A stretch of DNA of 64,000 nucleotides, from positions 1,235,728 to 1,299,727 of the forward strand of contig CAVZVI010000014.1 in NCBI GenBank assembly GCA_963778675.1, read 5' to 3'. A program made the position numbers and the translations under genes. This DNA comes from CAWCDJ01 sp963778675. Its GTDB lineage: Bacteria > Acidobacteriota > Terriglobia > Bryobacterales > Bryobacteraceae. The notes under the pieces are model-generated. The model was not told the DNA's origin. It saw only the letters and a list, made by a program, of their open reading frames with translations, and searched no databases. Below, piece by piece: positions 52,462-63,005 of this stretch; the stretch's first letter is position 1; every line of letters starts with the position of its first letter.

Positions 52462-52947
52462 TTACTTTTTGCCCTTGGCCTGCTTGTAAACCTCGCGGAT
52501 CTCCTGCAACTGCCGGGCGTGCCATTCCGCGTGTTCGGCATACCCTTCGAGCAGGCGCTGCAATGTCATCGCGCCGTTTTCGGTGTGGTTGCCGGTGCGC
52601 TCGAAAGCGCCGGCCGGCAGGTCCTTGAGGAGTTCGTAGTTCTCGGCGCGAATGCGGCGGAACGTTTCGAGGGACTGTTTCGGCTTGCGCCGGGCGTAGT
52701 CGAGGTTTCGCGCCCAGGCATCCTGGTCGAACGCGATGAGCGTGGGGTTGTCTTCCGCCAGCACCTGGCGGAAGCGGTGCGCGCCGACCAGTTCGGCGTC
52801 GGCGAGGTGCGCCACGATCTGCCGGATGCTCCACTTGCCGGGCGCCTGAGCGAAGTCTTCTTCCTCTCCGAAGACGCCGGTCAGGACCACGGCGAGCAGT
52901 TCCGGACCGCGGCGGTAACGTTCCAACAGCGCTGGGATGTCAGACAT
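52462..52947 (-). CDS. DinB-like four-helix metalloprotein
   Basis: 161 residues. The three metal-ligand histidines of DinB/YfiT proteins are visible: IVAHLADAE in helix 2, then HAEWHARQLQEI in the last helix (H-x3-H). KWSIRQIVAHLADAELV is the characteristic motif. DinB_2-type members act as thiol transferases using bacillithiol or mycothiol, or have unknown roles. It is 13 bp ahead of nothing on this strand except the distant aminotransferase. The small zinc-ribbon gene lies directly upstream, so the two are probably cotranscribed. Confidence 0.85.
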   Translation of the reverse strand: MSDIPALLERYRRGPELLAVVLTGVFGEEEDFAQAPGKWSIRQIVAHLADAELVGAHRFRQVLAEDNPTLIAFDQDAWARNLDYARRKPKQSLETFRRIRAENYELLKDLPAGAFERTGNHTENGAMTLQRLLEGYAEHAEWHARQLQEIREVYKQAKGKK

Positions 52948-52960
52948 GACGGAATCGGCT

Positions 52961-53116
52961 TCAGTAGTAATCCGCGCAGCTCATGTAGTAGCCGCACTTC
53001 TCGCAGATCAGTTTGCACTTGCGGGCCGCCAGGCGAGACGAACAGCGGGGGCAATACAGCATCGGCTCCTCTTCTCCCCGTTGCACGGGCTGCGGCTGCG
53101 GTTCGGACGGTTTCAC
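52961..53116 (-). CDS. Small C4 zinc-ribbon protein
   Basis: 51 residues if read from GTG 53116 (a longer start at 53161 would intrude on the divergent promoter). The C-terminal half is a compact ribbon: MLYCPRCSSRLAARKCKLICEKCGYYMSCADYY, quoted here only as YCPRC and CEKCGYYMSC, with additional Cys in RKCK. Six to seven Cys suggest one or two zinc sites. The N-terminal half is Pro/Gln-rich. No function is known. It is 13 bp before the DinB gene on the same strand. Confidence 0.6.
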   Translation of the reverse strand: MKPSEPQPQPVQRGEEEPMLYCPRCSSRLAARKCKLICEKCGYYMSCADYY

Positions 53117-53178
53117 AGACGCCTCAATTATACGCCCTGCGGGGCCGCGGGCGATTCCCATACAATAGAGCCATCGTG

Positions 53179-55008
53179 ATGAAACTCAGGATGGCGGTCT
53201 TGGTTCTGGCATTGGCAGCGGGGGGCATCGCACAACGCCAGCCGCCGAACCGGACCGTGCGGCTGCCTTCGCGGGGGACTCGAGGGGCCGTCGCGGGGGG
53301 CAGCGAATACGCCACCGAGGCGGGCATGCGCATGTACGTCAGCGGCGGCAACGCGGTGGATGCGGGGATCGCCACAATGCTGGCCGCATCGGTATGCGAG
53401 TTCTCGCATTTCGGACTGGGCGGCGAAGCCCCGATCCTGGTGCGCACCCGGGCGGGCAAGGTCTACGCCATCGCCGGCGTAGGCACGATGCCCAAGCTGG
53501 CAACCGCCGACTTCTACCGCCATCACAAACTGCAGCCGGACGAGATCCTGGACCCGCCCGAGGAGCGCGGCCTCAAGGATTGGGTGCCGGTGGCGGGCAT
53601 CCTCTCCGCACTGGTGCCGGGAATGGTGGATGCCGCGCTGGTCACGCTCCGCGATTTCGGCACGAAGTCTTTCTCCGAAGCGGTGGAGCCGGCGATCGAG
53701 CTGGCCGACGGATTCCCGATCGACGAAATGCGGGCGATGGCTCTCGGCAGCAGTGTGAGATACCTCCAGGAGTGGCCGACCTCGCGGCGGGTGTTCCTGC
53801 CGGACGGGCGAATTCCGAAGGTCGGGGAGATTTTCCGCCAGCCCGACCTGGCGCGCACCCTGCGCTCCATGGCCGATGTGGAGAAGAAGGCTCTGGCGGC
53901 GGGAGCAAGCCGGGTCAAGGCGATCGACGCCGTCCGCGACTTCTTCTACCGGGGCGACATCGCGCGCCGGATCGATGCGTTCTCGCGCAAGAACGGAGGC
54001 CTGCTGCGGTACGACGACATGGCCTCGTTCCGGTTGGAGCCCGAGGAACCGGTGTCCACGACCTTTCACGGCTACACCGTCTACAAGCCGGGCTTCTGGA
54101 GCCAGGGGCCTTCGATGATCGAGGCTCTCAACATTCTGGAAGGCTTCAACCTGGCCGATATGCGGCTCAATTCGGGCCCCTATATCCACACCCTGGTGGA
54201 GGCGTTGAAACTGGCCTACGCCGATCGCGACACTTACTACGGCGACCCCAAGTTCGTGAAGATTCCGGAGGCGCGCCTGCTTTCCAAGGAGTACGGAGCG
54301 GAGCGGCGGAAGCAGATCGGCGAGATGGCATCGCTCGACTTCCGACCCGGCAACGTCGAGCCGAATCCGCCCAAGCACCCTTATTACTCGCAGATCGCCC
54401 GCTACAAGATCCCCGACGCGCTGCTGGCCAAAGATACGACCTGTGTGGATGCGATCGATAAGGATGGAGTCGCGATTTCGATTACCCCTTCCGGCGCGTG
54501 GATGCCGCCGGTAATCGCGGGCGATACGGGGATCCCGCTCACGCAGCGGGCGCAGAGTTTTCTGCTGGTGCCCGGGCACCCGAACGAGCTGGCGGGCGGC
54601 AAGCGTCCGCGCGTGACGCTGAGTCCGACCCTGGTGACCGGGCCGAACAACACCCTGATCGCACTCTCGACTCCCGGCGGGGACAACCAGGACCAGGCGC
54701 TGCTGCAGGTGCTGCTCTACGCCACCGAGTTCGGCATGAACGCCGAACAGGCGGTGGAGGCGCCGCGTTTCCAGACCGAGCACCTGGTCTCGAGCTTCGA
54801 CAACCATGCCATGAGCCCGGGCAGCCTGCTGCTCGACGAGCGTACCGCCGCCAGCGTGGTGGCGGACCTCGAAAAGCGCGGCCACAAGATCGAGATGCGC
54901 TCACGATATTCGAGCGGGGCCGCGCCGGTGTTCATCCGGCTGAATCCGAGCGGGATGATCGAGGCGGGCGCGGACCCGTACTACTTCCGCGCGTCGCAGG
55001 CATGGTAG
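53179..55008 (+). CDS. ggt: Gamma-glutamyltransferase (Ntn-hydrolase)
   Basis: 609 residues with a signal peptide (AVLVLALAAGGIAQ). Large-subunit motifs: GGNAVDAGIATMLAASVCEF, FGLGGEAPILVRT, and PGMVDAALVTLRDFG. The autoprocessing Thr is at about residue 419 in AKDTTCVDAIDKDG; the usual next residues T-H are T-C here. The small subunit has SFLLVPGHPNELAGGKRP, LSPTLVTGP and STPGGDNQDQALLQVL (normally S-P-G-G). It cleaves gamma-glutamyl bonds of glutathione and related peptides in the periplasm. TACAAT (53161-53166) lies 12 nt before the ATG. The DUF72 gene overlaps its 3' end by 7 bp. Confidence 0.9.
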   Translation: MKLRMAVLVLALAAGGIAQRQPPNRTVRLPSRGTRGAVAGGSEYATEAGMRMYVSGGNAVDAGIATMLAASVCEFSHFGLGGEAPILVRTRAGKVYAIAGVGTMPKLATADFYRHHKLQPDEILDPPEERGLKDWVPVAGILSALVPGMVDAALVTLRDFGTKSFSEAVEPAIELADGFPIDEMRAMALGSSVRYLQEWPTSRRVFLPDGRIPKVGEIFRQPDLARTLRSMADVEKKALAAGASRVKAIDAVRDFFYRGDIARRIDAFSRKNGGLLRYDDMASFRLEPEEPVSTTFHGYTVYKPGFWSQGPSMIEALNILEGFNLADMRLNSGPYIHTLVEALKLAYADRDTYYGDPKFVKIPEARLLSKEYGAERRKQIGEMASLDFRPGNVEPNPPKHPYYSQIARYKIPDALLAKDTTCVDAIDKDGVAISITPSGAWMPPVIAGDTGIPLTQRAQSFLLVPGHPNELAGGKRPRVTLSPTLVTGPNNTLIALSTPGGDNQDQALLQVLLYATEFGMNAEQAVEAPRFQTEHLVSSFDNHAMSPGSLLLDERTAASVVADLEKRGHKIEMRSRYSSGAAPVFIRLNPSGMIEAGADPYYFRASQAW

Positions 55009-55955
55009 GTTCGCTCTTCGACGAGCCGGGCGGTTTCGACCGCGACGCGCTCGGCGGCCGCTTGAAAGCGCTGGCCGCCGAGGGCATCTACATCGGCGGC
55101 AGTTCCTGGAAATACGAAGGGTGGCTCGGGCAGATCTACACGCCGGAGCGGTATCTTTCGCGCGGACGGTTTTCACGCAAGGCGTTCGAAGCCGAGTGCC
55201 TCCGGGAATACGCCGAAACGTTCCCCACGGTGTGCGGCGATTTCGCTTTCTACCAGTTCCCCTCCGAGGAGTTCTGGCGGCGCCTGTTCGCGCAGACGCC
55301 GGAGGGCTTCCAGTTCGCCTTCAAGGTCCCGGAGCAGATTACCTGCCGGATCTTCCCCACGCATGCGCGATACGGCCCGCAGGCGGGCCTGGCGAACGAG
55401 GCATTCCTCGACCTGCACATGCTGCGCGAAATGTTCCTCCGGCCCCTGCTGCCTTACCAGCGGAAGACAGCCGTGCTGATCTTCGAGTTCGGCGCGTTCG
55501 GAAAGCGCAGCTTCGCGGGGCTCGGCGAGTTTCTGGATCGCCTGGACCCATTCCTTTCCGGCCTGCCGCCGGAGTTTCGCTACGCCGTGGAGATCCGCAA
55601 CCCGGAGTTCCTGGAGAAGGACTATTTCTCCTGCCTGCGCAGCCACCACGTTGCTCACGTTTACAATGCGTGGTCGAAGATGCCGGAGTTGCGCGAACAG
55701 ATTGCGATTCCGGATGCGGCAACGGCGGGCTTCCAGGTGTGCCGCGCCCTGCTGCGGCGAGGCCGGCAGTATGAGGACGCAGTGGCGAAATTCGCGCCCT
55801 ACCGCGAGGTGCAGGACCCGAACCCGGAGGCGCGCGAATCGATGCGGGTGCTGATCGGCCGCGCCCGGGAGAACCGCGAGTTCCTGTTCCTTTTCGTCAA
55901 CAACCGCCTGGAGGGCAACGCTCCGGCGACGATCCTGTCGCTGGTGGAACCGTAG
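55002..55955 (+). CDS. DUF72-family protein
   Basis: 317 residues from ATG 55002. The DUF72 (YecE) TIM-barrel pattern is clear: YIGGSSWKYEGWLGQIY, YAETFPTVCGDFAFYQFPS, FQFAFKVPEQITCRIFP, then LLPYQRKTAVLIFEFG, YAVEIRNPEFL and FLFVNNRLEGNAPATI. The N-F-Y/F-N-N ending is diagnostic. The family is widespread and has no agreed reaction. The 7-bp overlap with ggt suggests cotranscription but not a shared pathway. Confidence 0.88.
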   Translation: MVGSLFDEPGGFDRDALGGRLKALAAEGIYIGGSSWKYEGWLGQIYTPERYLSRGRFSRKAFEAECLREYAETFPTVCGDFAFYQFPSEEFWRRLFAQTPEGFQFAFKVPEQITCRIFPTHARYGPQAGLANEAFLDLHMLREMFLRPLLPYQRKTAVLIFEFGAFGKRSFAGLGEFLDRLDPFLSGLPPEFRYAVEIRNPEFLEKDYFSCLRSHHVAHVYNAWSKMPELREQIAIPDAATAGFQVCRALLRRGRQYEDAVAKFAPYREVQDPNPEARESMRVLIGRARENREFLFLFVNNRLEGNAPATILSLVEP

Positions 55956-56041
55956 CCCGTCGGAGCCGCCGAACGCCCTGCGCCAGGGAGAGCAGGAATC
56001 GACGGGGTGCATGGTATACTTTTGATTTCAGCCTTCCTGTA
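55956..56041. promoter_or_regulatory. Probable tRNA-Val promoter region
   Basis: TATACT at 56015-56020 lies 21 nt before the tRNA, a normal distance for a tRNA promoter. The -35 hexamer is poor. The stretch holds no gene. Confidence 0.4.
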
Positions 56042-56118
56042 GGGCCCGTAGCTCAGTTGGTTAGAGCGCTACCTTGACACGGTAGAGGTCTGGCGTTCGA
56101 GTCGCCACGGGCCCACCA
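56042..56118 (+). tRNA. tRNA-Val (anticodon GAC)
   Basis: The full cloverleaf folds: acceptor GGGCCCG/CGGGCCC, D arm GCTC...GAGC, anticodon arm CTACC-TTGACAC-GGTAG with GAC at 56076-56078, T arm TGGCG-TTCGAGT-CGCCA. The CCA end is encoded (56116-56118). It decodes GUC and GUU valine codons. Confidence 0.95.
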
Positions 56119-56356
56119 TCCTAAGAACATAAGGCTAAGAACATAAGACCGGCGGCCCGAGCCTGATCTGACCTACACTTTTGCGCTAGAATGTTACTTC
56201 GAGATGATGAGGCGGGTGCAAAACGGAGACACCGGAAGGCACATTCTCACCCTGTCCATGTTGCCCGTTTTGTCGTCCTAACAGTCAACTGGAGAAGACG
56301 GCTTCGAGCTGCCGGATCTCTTTTAGAATGAGCTAAATTAGAAGATTGACCGAAGG

Positions 56357-56431
<75 letters not shown>

Positions 56432-56915
56432 TATTTTCAATAACTTACGCTTCAGGAACCCTTACCTCGATTACCTCATGAATCCCATAACTGGTTGAAA
56501 TGCAAAGATTTGGCCGTCAACAGCGCCGTGCTCGGTGCTTTGCCTGGCGCCTCCGCGCACGGTGTCACAGGACCGGGAAGCACGCCTCGCCAGGCGAGAA
56601 TCGCTCACTCGATCTGAGTGCAGAATCTGCACTGCGACGCTGATTCTTGCCGCTGTCTCGGAATGCGGGTTGCCCGGCCCCAGCGTCTCCCGCCAAACTG
56701 GCCGGGTCTTCGGTGCCCATATCCGCGTTTAGGTTGGTCAATTGCAAGTGTAGGTTGTGACAAACCGGTCCCTGCGCCGCGAGACGGAGAAGCGAATCCT
56801 TGACGGAACATGGCTTTGCTGGGCGTCAAGGGCGGAATAACAATTTGGGGGCGGCAGGATTCTGTTCGCCCTCTGGCAATCTAACCCACGAATCATTTTT
56901 GAAAGGTAGGAAGCC
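56432..56915. other. 484-bp interval with no recognisable gene
   Basis: No open frame here has domain character or a ribosome-binding site. The short frames seen are not conserved-looking. The last 20 bp contain GAAAGGTAGG, the ribosome-binding site of the secreted protein at 56916. No further RNA gene was found. Confidence 0.5.
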
Positions 56916-57740
56916 ATGAATAGGCTGCATCTAACGTTGGTCGCTGCGTTTGTTTTGACAGTTCCTGCGACCGCCCAGCAGGTGACGCGGCGCGCAAATA
57001 TCACCGGAAGTGCGGTGGACGGAAAGTGCACCATCGAAGTAGTCGTCGACGGAGCCGCCGAAGTTGAAGTACAAGGCAACGTAGGCCGGCTGCGGAACCT
57101 GTCCGGACAAAGGCCAACATGGAGCCGCTTCGTGTGCAATGGACGAATGCCCGCCAATCCGCACGACTTCAGATTCCGCGGAATCGACGGGAGAGGCAGC
57201 GTTCAACTCCTTCAGGATCCCCGGCAGAACGGGGGCCGGATTGTTTTTCGGATCGACGACCCTCAAGGTGGTCGAGAAGGTTATACGGTCGATCTCGAAT
57301 GGCGCGGATCGAGCGCAGGCCAATGGGGCAGCCAGGATGCTCGCGGGTGGCTCGGACCCGATTCTCGAGGCGTTAATGGGCCCCAGGGACAGAGGGACTC
57401 CGCTGATCGGCGCGGGCCTCGTGGCGCTGGTGACGGCCGTGGCGAGGGCGCGAACCGCGATCGCAGATACTACGACGAAGGTGGGAGGTGGAATGCAGAG
57501 GGCTCAGCACAGGCTATCCGAATGTGCCAGGCAGATGTCGCCGGGCGAATCCAGCGTGATGGGTTTCGAAACGTCACTTTCCGCAACGTGGTCCCCGACA
57601 ACAATCCAGGCCGGAATGACTTTGTGAATGGCATCGCGACGGCCCGGCAGGGTTGGTTCCGCTCCGCGAATTTCCAATTCTCCTGTTCCGTAGATTTGGG
57701 CAGTGGTCAAGTCCGTTCGGCACAAGTCACTCGCCGCTAA
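56916..57740 (+). CDS. Secreted protein of unknown function
   Basis: 274 residues. ATG 56916 has AAAGG upstream. Signal peptide (LVAAFVLTVPATAQQ). The N-terminal half (ANITGSAVDGKCTIEVVVDGAAEVEVQG and RIVFRIDDPQGGREGYTVDLEWRG) is a beta-rich domain. A low-complexity linker rich in Gly/Arg/Asp follows (RGPRGAGDGRGEGANRDRR), and the C-terminal part (MCQADVAGRIQRDGF ... FQFSCSVDLGSGQVRSAQV) looks like a second small domain with a Cys pair. I do not recognise the family. It is probably periplasmic or surface-associated. The frame is intact and the codon use is ordinary. Confidence 0.65.
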   Translation: MNRLHLTLVAAFVLTVPATAQQVTRRANITGSAVDGKCTIEVVVDGAAEVEVQGNVGRLRNLSGQRPTWSRFVCNGRMPANPHDFRFRGIDGRGSVQLLQDPRQNGGRIVFRIDDPQGGREGYTVDLEWRGSSAGQWGSQDARGWLGPDSRGVNGPQGQRDSADRRGPRGAGDGRGEGANRDRRYYDEGGRWNAEGSAQAIRMCQADVAGRIQRDGFRNVTFRNVVPDNNPGRNDFVNGIATARQGWFRSANFQFSCSVDLGSGQVRSAQVTRR

Positions 57741-58474
57741 TCAACCGCAGCGTGCCGGTTCCTGCCGGCCGTACGGAGAAATGCCGGCTCCGGGAACTCC
57801 ACGTGTCGAAGCGCTCGTTCCCGGGTCGTGTGGTGGCAGGGCGCGGTCGGGCATTCTTTCGGTCCTTGTCCACGAATTGCCGATGTCGCCCCTGCTGAGG
57901 CGCCTCGGCATAGCATGCGGACACAAGTATGGCTGGGGCCCCTGAAGGCAGAATAATAGAAGCAGCAGCTTTGCTTCACAAACGGCAAGTGCCGGGCGTG
58001 AATCAAGCGGTGCAGGATCTGTTTCAGCGCGCGCTGGAGACGACACAAGCGGTGTCGAAGTAATGCGGACTCTGGCAAGCTAGAAATCCAGGCCGGGTTT
58101 AGGATGTTTCGGCGCGTGGCCATCGATTCGGAGGTTGCCTGTGCAGAGATGTCCAAAACAAGCGTGCCGGAGAAGACTTCAAGGTCCGGGTAGCGGGCAC
58201 TCTCTACTGCCGGTGGGCTCACCGGGAGACGCACGGATGCTTCTCGATTCGCTTTTGCCATTATGGCAATCACGATCATTAATTTCCGCCAGACAGGACC
58301 CAGTAGCAGAATTCCACGCCGTGAAGCGCGAGGCCGGCAGCTGAATCAGGATTCCGCCGTACTCTATACTTTAGGATGGCGCTGAGACCGGATCCCTGCC
58401 CCACCTCGGCCGAAACCGGCCCACGTTCTCCCGATTGACAGCGGCCGGCTCACGCGGCCAGGAATGCCCTGGCA
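57741..58474. other. 734-bp interval with only one small candidate frame
   Basis: Apart from a 44-codon frame at 57929-58063, nothing on either strand reads as protein. The long minus-strand frame across 57737-58279 has no domain, no ribosome-binding site and a biased composition, and is treated as chance. It may contain the promoter of the CheB/CheR hybrid near TATACT at 58363. Confidence 0.45.
57929..58063 (+). CDS. Possible 44-residue peptide
   Basis: ATG 57929 opens MAGAPEGRIIEAAALLHKRQ, VPGVNQAVQDLFQRALETTQAVSK and ends in TAA. The sequence is helical and amphipathic. It could be a real small protein or the tail of a lost gene. There is no clear ribosome-binding site. The call is weak. 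Confidence 0.25.
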   Translation: MAGAPEGRIIEAAALLHKRQVPGVNQAVQDLFQRALETTQAVSK

Positions 58475-61400
58475 GTGCAGGACCACATGACGAAGAAAGA
58501 GAAGCGGCCGACGAAGACTCCCCCGCTACGCGCGAAAGGCCGGCCGAAAGTTGGAGCGAAATCCTCCGGCGCTACGTCCAGACCCCCATTTCCGGTTGTG
58601 GGGATTGGCGCCTCCGCCGGGGGCCTGGAGGCTTGCACGGCGTTGCTCAAGGCCCTGCCGGTGAACCCCGGGATGGCGTTCGTGGTGGTCCAGCACCTGG
58701 ATCCTCACCACGAGAGTATTCTCCACAAGCTGCTCTCCAGAACAACAGAGATGCCCGTCATCCAGGTTGAAGACGGCATGGTCCTGGAACGGGATCATGT
58801 CTACGTGATCCCTCCGAACAAAGATATTGCCGTTCGCGAGAGGACGTTGCGGCTCCTATCCCGCCGGCGGACCGCCGGCAGACACTTGCCGATTAATCGC
58901 TTCCTTGTTTCCCTTGCGGAGGACCAGAAGAGCGCCGCCATCGGGGTGATCCTGTCGGGAACGGCATCCGACGGCACCGTGGGGTTGCAGGCCATCAAGT
59001 CCGAAGGCGGCGTCGCCTTTGCGCAGGACCCCAAATCGGCCGGCTATCCTGGAATGCCGGAGAGCGCGATCCTGGCGGGGTGCGTGGATTTTGTCCTCCC
59101 GCCCGAGGAAATTGCCCGGGAGCTTGTCCGGCTGGAGCACCTGCCCAACGCCAAGAGGACCGCCGCTGTACTGGAGGCGGAACCGCCGTTTGTGGGCGCG
59201 GCCGATCTTCAGAAGATCCTCTACATTTTGCGGACAGCCACGGGGGTCGATTTCAGCCTTTACAAAACGGGAACGATCAAGCGGCGTGTTGCGCGCCGGA
59301 TGGTCCTTCATAAAATCGACAGCCTCGAACGTTACGGATCCTACCTTGAGCAGAACGAGATTGAGGTGGCGGCGCTCTATCAGGACATTTTTATTCACGT
59401 AACCAGCTTTTTCCGGGAACCGGAGACGTTCGCGGCACTGCAACGAAAGGTCCTCCCAAAGCTGATGGCGGACCGGCCACAAAGTGAGCCACTTCGCATA
59501 TGGGTTCCTGGCTGCTCCACTGGCGAGGAGGCGTACTCGATTGCGATAACGATTCTGGAATTCCTGGAACAACATAAACGGGCCTCCGGCGCCGCTGTCC
59601 AAATTTTCGGCACCGACATCAGTGCGCCGGCCGTCGACAGCGCGCGTTCCGGCACATACTCGGAAACCGCCGTAGCCAATGTTTCGCCGGAGCGTCTTAA
59701 GCGCTTCTTTGTGAAAGTGGGGGACAGCTACCAGATTGGCAAACACGTCCGTGAGCGGTGTGTGTTTGCCCGGCATGACGTGGGCAAGGATCCGCCTTTC
59801 TCCAGGCTCGATCTCATCAGTTGCCGCAATGTATTGATCTACATGAGCGCGGCGCTTCAGGAGCGGGTGTTTTCCTTCTTCCATTACGCTCTGAAGCCGG
59901 CCGGCTTTCTTTTGCTGGGAAAATCGGAGGCTCCCGGTTCCTCGGCTCATCTTTTTATTCAGGAGGAGAGCAAACGCAAGATCTATTCGCGCAACCCGGG
60001 GGCGGCCGCGGCTAGATCGTCCCTGGCGCCCTCGGATCACCCAAAAGCGCCAGCGCGCGCCGCCGCCGCGGTGACGGGCGCCGCGTTCGATCTCCAGAAG
60101 GCCGTCGAGCGCATCGTCTGGCAGCGTTACGCCCCGGCGGCGCTGGTGGTAGACGCGGGCTTGCAGGTGCTCCACTTCGAGGGGAACGCCGGGCCATACC
60201 TGGCGCCCGCGCGCGGACCTGCAACGCTGAATGTGTTGAAACTGGTGCGGGAAGAACTGGCGCTGGATCTCCGCACAGCGCTTCATCGCGCGAAAAAGGA
60301 AGAAGCCCCGGTTCGCAGGGATGGCGTCCGCTTCCCGCAGGACGGCGGATCGAAGACAGTCAATCTGGAAGTCATACCGCTGAAAGGCCGCCACGCGAAA
60401 GGCGCGGATTTCCTCATATTGATCGAGGAGGTTCCAGCGCGAGAAGCGGCGGAACCGCGCGGAGCCGGAGAGGCACACGAACTTGTCCATTTGAAGCAGG
60501 AACTGGCTTCGACCAGGGAGCATTTGCAGTCCATCATCGAGAGCCAGGAAGCCACAAACGAAGCGCTGACGGTGGAACATGAGGAGGTCCTTTCGGCCAA
60601 CGAGGAATTGCAGAGCACCAACGAAGAACTCGAGACTGCCAAGGAGGAACTGCAATCCTCGAACGAGGAATTGAGCACCCTGAACGAGGAGTTGCAGAAC
60701 CGGAACGCGGAACTGGGTCAACTCGCGAACGATCTGAGCAATCTGCTTGTCGGCGTTAGTATCCCGGTGATCATCGTGGGAGGCGACCGGCGAATCCGGC
60801 GCTTCACTCCTGCTGCGGAGCCGTTGCTAAACCTGATTCCCGCCGATGTAGGCCGGCCAATCAGCAATATCAGGCCGAACATTGATGTGCCCGACCTGGA
60901 CAGCCTGATCTCGGAAGTAAGCGGGAAAGGCAGCCTGCTTGAACGGGAGGTCCAGAGCCGGGACGGACATTGGTACTCCCTGCGGATGAGACCGTACAAG
61001 ACCGCCGAGGACAAGATCGACGGGGTACTGATGGCGCTCATGGATATTGACGTGATCAAGCGCGGCCTCGATCGGGCCCGGCTCTCCCTTGGCGATGCGG
61101 TCGCCGAGAGGGATCTGTCGGCCAGTCTCCTGGACATGAGCGGCGCACTGATCGTCATTCTCGACCCTGCCGGCCGCATTATCGCCTTCAACCGCGTCTG
61201 CCAGGAGTTGTCGGGCTATCCTCTCCGAGAGGCAGAGGGCAAAATGCTCTGGGACTTTCTGCTCCCGCCGGAGGAAGTGGATGAGGCGAAAGTCGCATTT
61301 GCAAGCATCCTCGAAGGCACGGAGCCGGCGAGAACTTACGAAAGGACTTGGGTCTGCAAGGACGGATCTCGCAGGGTGCTCGCATGGTCAGTTATCGTCC

Positions 61401-62137
61401 GCCGTGGCGGGGACGGCGTTGTCAGACAAATCATCAGCACCGGTATCGACATCACGCAGCGCAAGCTCGCCGAGGATGCCTTACGCCGAAGCGAGGACCA
61501 ACTGCGAAGATTGATGGCGAACCTCTTCACCGCTCAAGAAGAGGAGCGCAAGCGTATCGCCCGGGAGCTTCACGACGACCTGAACCAGAGGATGGCCATG
61601 CTGGCAAACGAGGTGGCTACGCTGGAACAGAAACCGCCCACTTCCGCCCGTCTCCTCCGCAAACAGCTCCGAGCGCTTGGCGAGCGGGTGGATCAACTTT
61701 CGATGATCTCCGCCGCGCGGCTCACCAGCTCCATCCTTCGGCCCTTGAACATTTCGGCCTGGTGGCGGCGATTGAGTCCCACTGCTCCGACTTCTTGAAA
61801 CTGCATCCAATCCAGCTCAAGCTTACGCATCGCAGCGTGCCGGAATCGATCCCATTTGAAATTTCGTTGTGCCTCTACCGGGTCACGCAGGAATGCCTGA
61901 ACAATGTTGCGAAGCATTCCAGTGCCAGGAAGGTAACGGTGACGATTACAGGAAATGAAGACGCCCTCGTCTAATCAATCACCGATAACGGCGGGGGGTT
62001 TCGATCCCGGCTTGCTGGCAGACCAAAGCGGGCTTGGCATAGTCGGTATTCGGGAGCGGGTACGGCTTGTAAATGGGATCGTTTCGATCACCTCGCAGCC
62101 AGGTCACGGGCAAAGATCGAATGTCGAGTGCCCCTGA
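58475..62137 (+). pseudogene. CheB-CheR-PAS-histidine kinase hybrid, 3' end disrupted
   Basis: About 1220 codons. CheB methylesterase (about 36-225: GIGASAGGLEACTALL, VVVQHLDPHHESI, GVILSGTASDGTVGL with Ser, His and Asp), CheR N-terminal and catalytic domains (about 235-500: FFREPETFAAL, WVPGCSTGEEAYSIAI, FGTDIS, ISCRNVLIYM), coiled coil (about 655-740), two PAS domains, then HisKA_3 with His1033 in IARELHDDLNQRM. The end is broken three ways: -1 near 61700, TAA at 61972, +1 in the G run near 61995, after which HATPase text (GGFDPGLLADQSGLGIVGIRERVRL) resumes. Methyl/phospho signalling was probably its role. The several lesions suggest decay, though errors are possible. Confidence 0.78.
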
Positions 62138-62153
62138 AAAAGAGGATGGACGC

Positions 62154-62791
62154 ATGAAGCGGCCGCGCGTGCTGCTTGCGGATGACCACACGCTGGTAGT
62201 GGATGGCCTTCGGAAGACCCTGGAACCCGAGTGTGAAGTAGTAGGAGCGGTGGAAGACGGGCGGTCACTGCTGGCGGCCGCGGAAAGACTGGTGCCGGAT
62301 ATCATCCTGGTCGACATTTCCATGCCCCTGTTGAATGGCGTGGATGCAGCCCGCAGACTGCGCGACACCGTTCCAAGCGCCAAGGTAATCTTGGTTACCA
62401 TGCACGCGGACGCTACCTACGTCACCGGGGCGTTTCGCGCGGGAGCATCCGGCTAAGTCTTGAAGCGGTGCGCGTCGATGGAGTTGCTGACCGCCATCCG
62501 CGAGGTACTGAAGGGCCGCGCCTACGTCCGCCGTTGATCCGGAAAGACATCTTGGGTGAATTGCCGGGTTGGCCGCTTGGGACCGGCGATGCCTCCGGCG
62601 AACTGACTGACCGCCAACGGGAAGTGGTGCAACTGGTGGCGAAGGCCACCCCGTCAAAGAGATTGCGGCGATCCTGAAAATCTCCAGGAAAACGGTAGCA
62701 TCCACAAGTCCAACGTGATGCGGAGATTGGTATCCTCAGCACTGCCGAATTGACAAGTTCGCTCTTGGACCACGGCATCACGGGGTCCTGA
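62154..62791 (+). pseudogene. NarL-family response regulator, decayed
   Basis: Receiver intact to FRAGASG (VLLADDHTLVVDGLRK; Asp in IILVDISMPLLNG). TAA at 62454 replaces the expected Tyr of G-Y-V-L-K. The frame then reads VLKRCASMELLTAIREVLKG and shifts to RPPLIRKDILGELPG and ELTDRQREVVQLVAKA. The LuxR helix (KEIAAILKISRKTV, then NVMRRLGI) appears only in pieces with further shifts, ending SLLDHGITGS before TGA 62789. Together: one stop and at least three frameshifts, so it is not functional as read. It was surely the partner of the upstream hybrid kinase. Confidence 0.75.
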
Positions 62792-63005
62792 GCGAACGAG
62801 GGCCTGAGGACTGGACATTTGCCCAGTTCCGCATGGATGATATCGGAGCCTAATATTCTATGTGGGGCATCCCGCTCGAGGAAAGTCCATCGGCATTAGC
62901 GGCCAAGGAGTCTACCCATCGCCGGGCGCTTGGGACGGAGGTGCTGAACCTTGGAGGCTTTGATATGCGCTCCCAACAACCGGATCGGAAAAGGCACTCC
63001 GCGTA
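62792..63005. other. Non-coding interval between two decayed regulators
   Basis: No frame of note. It may contain a promoter for the sigma-54 regulator, but none is recognisable. Confidence 0.4.

Noticed and set aside
57737..58279. A 180-codon minus-strand frame after the secreted protein
   Set aside because: No domain, no ribosome-binding site, odd composition; treated as chance.
61972..61974. In-frame stop in the kinase considered as a second recoded codon
   Set aside because: It is TAA, not TGA, replaces a non-catalytic residue, and is flanked by other lesions; it fits decay, not selenocysteine.
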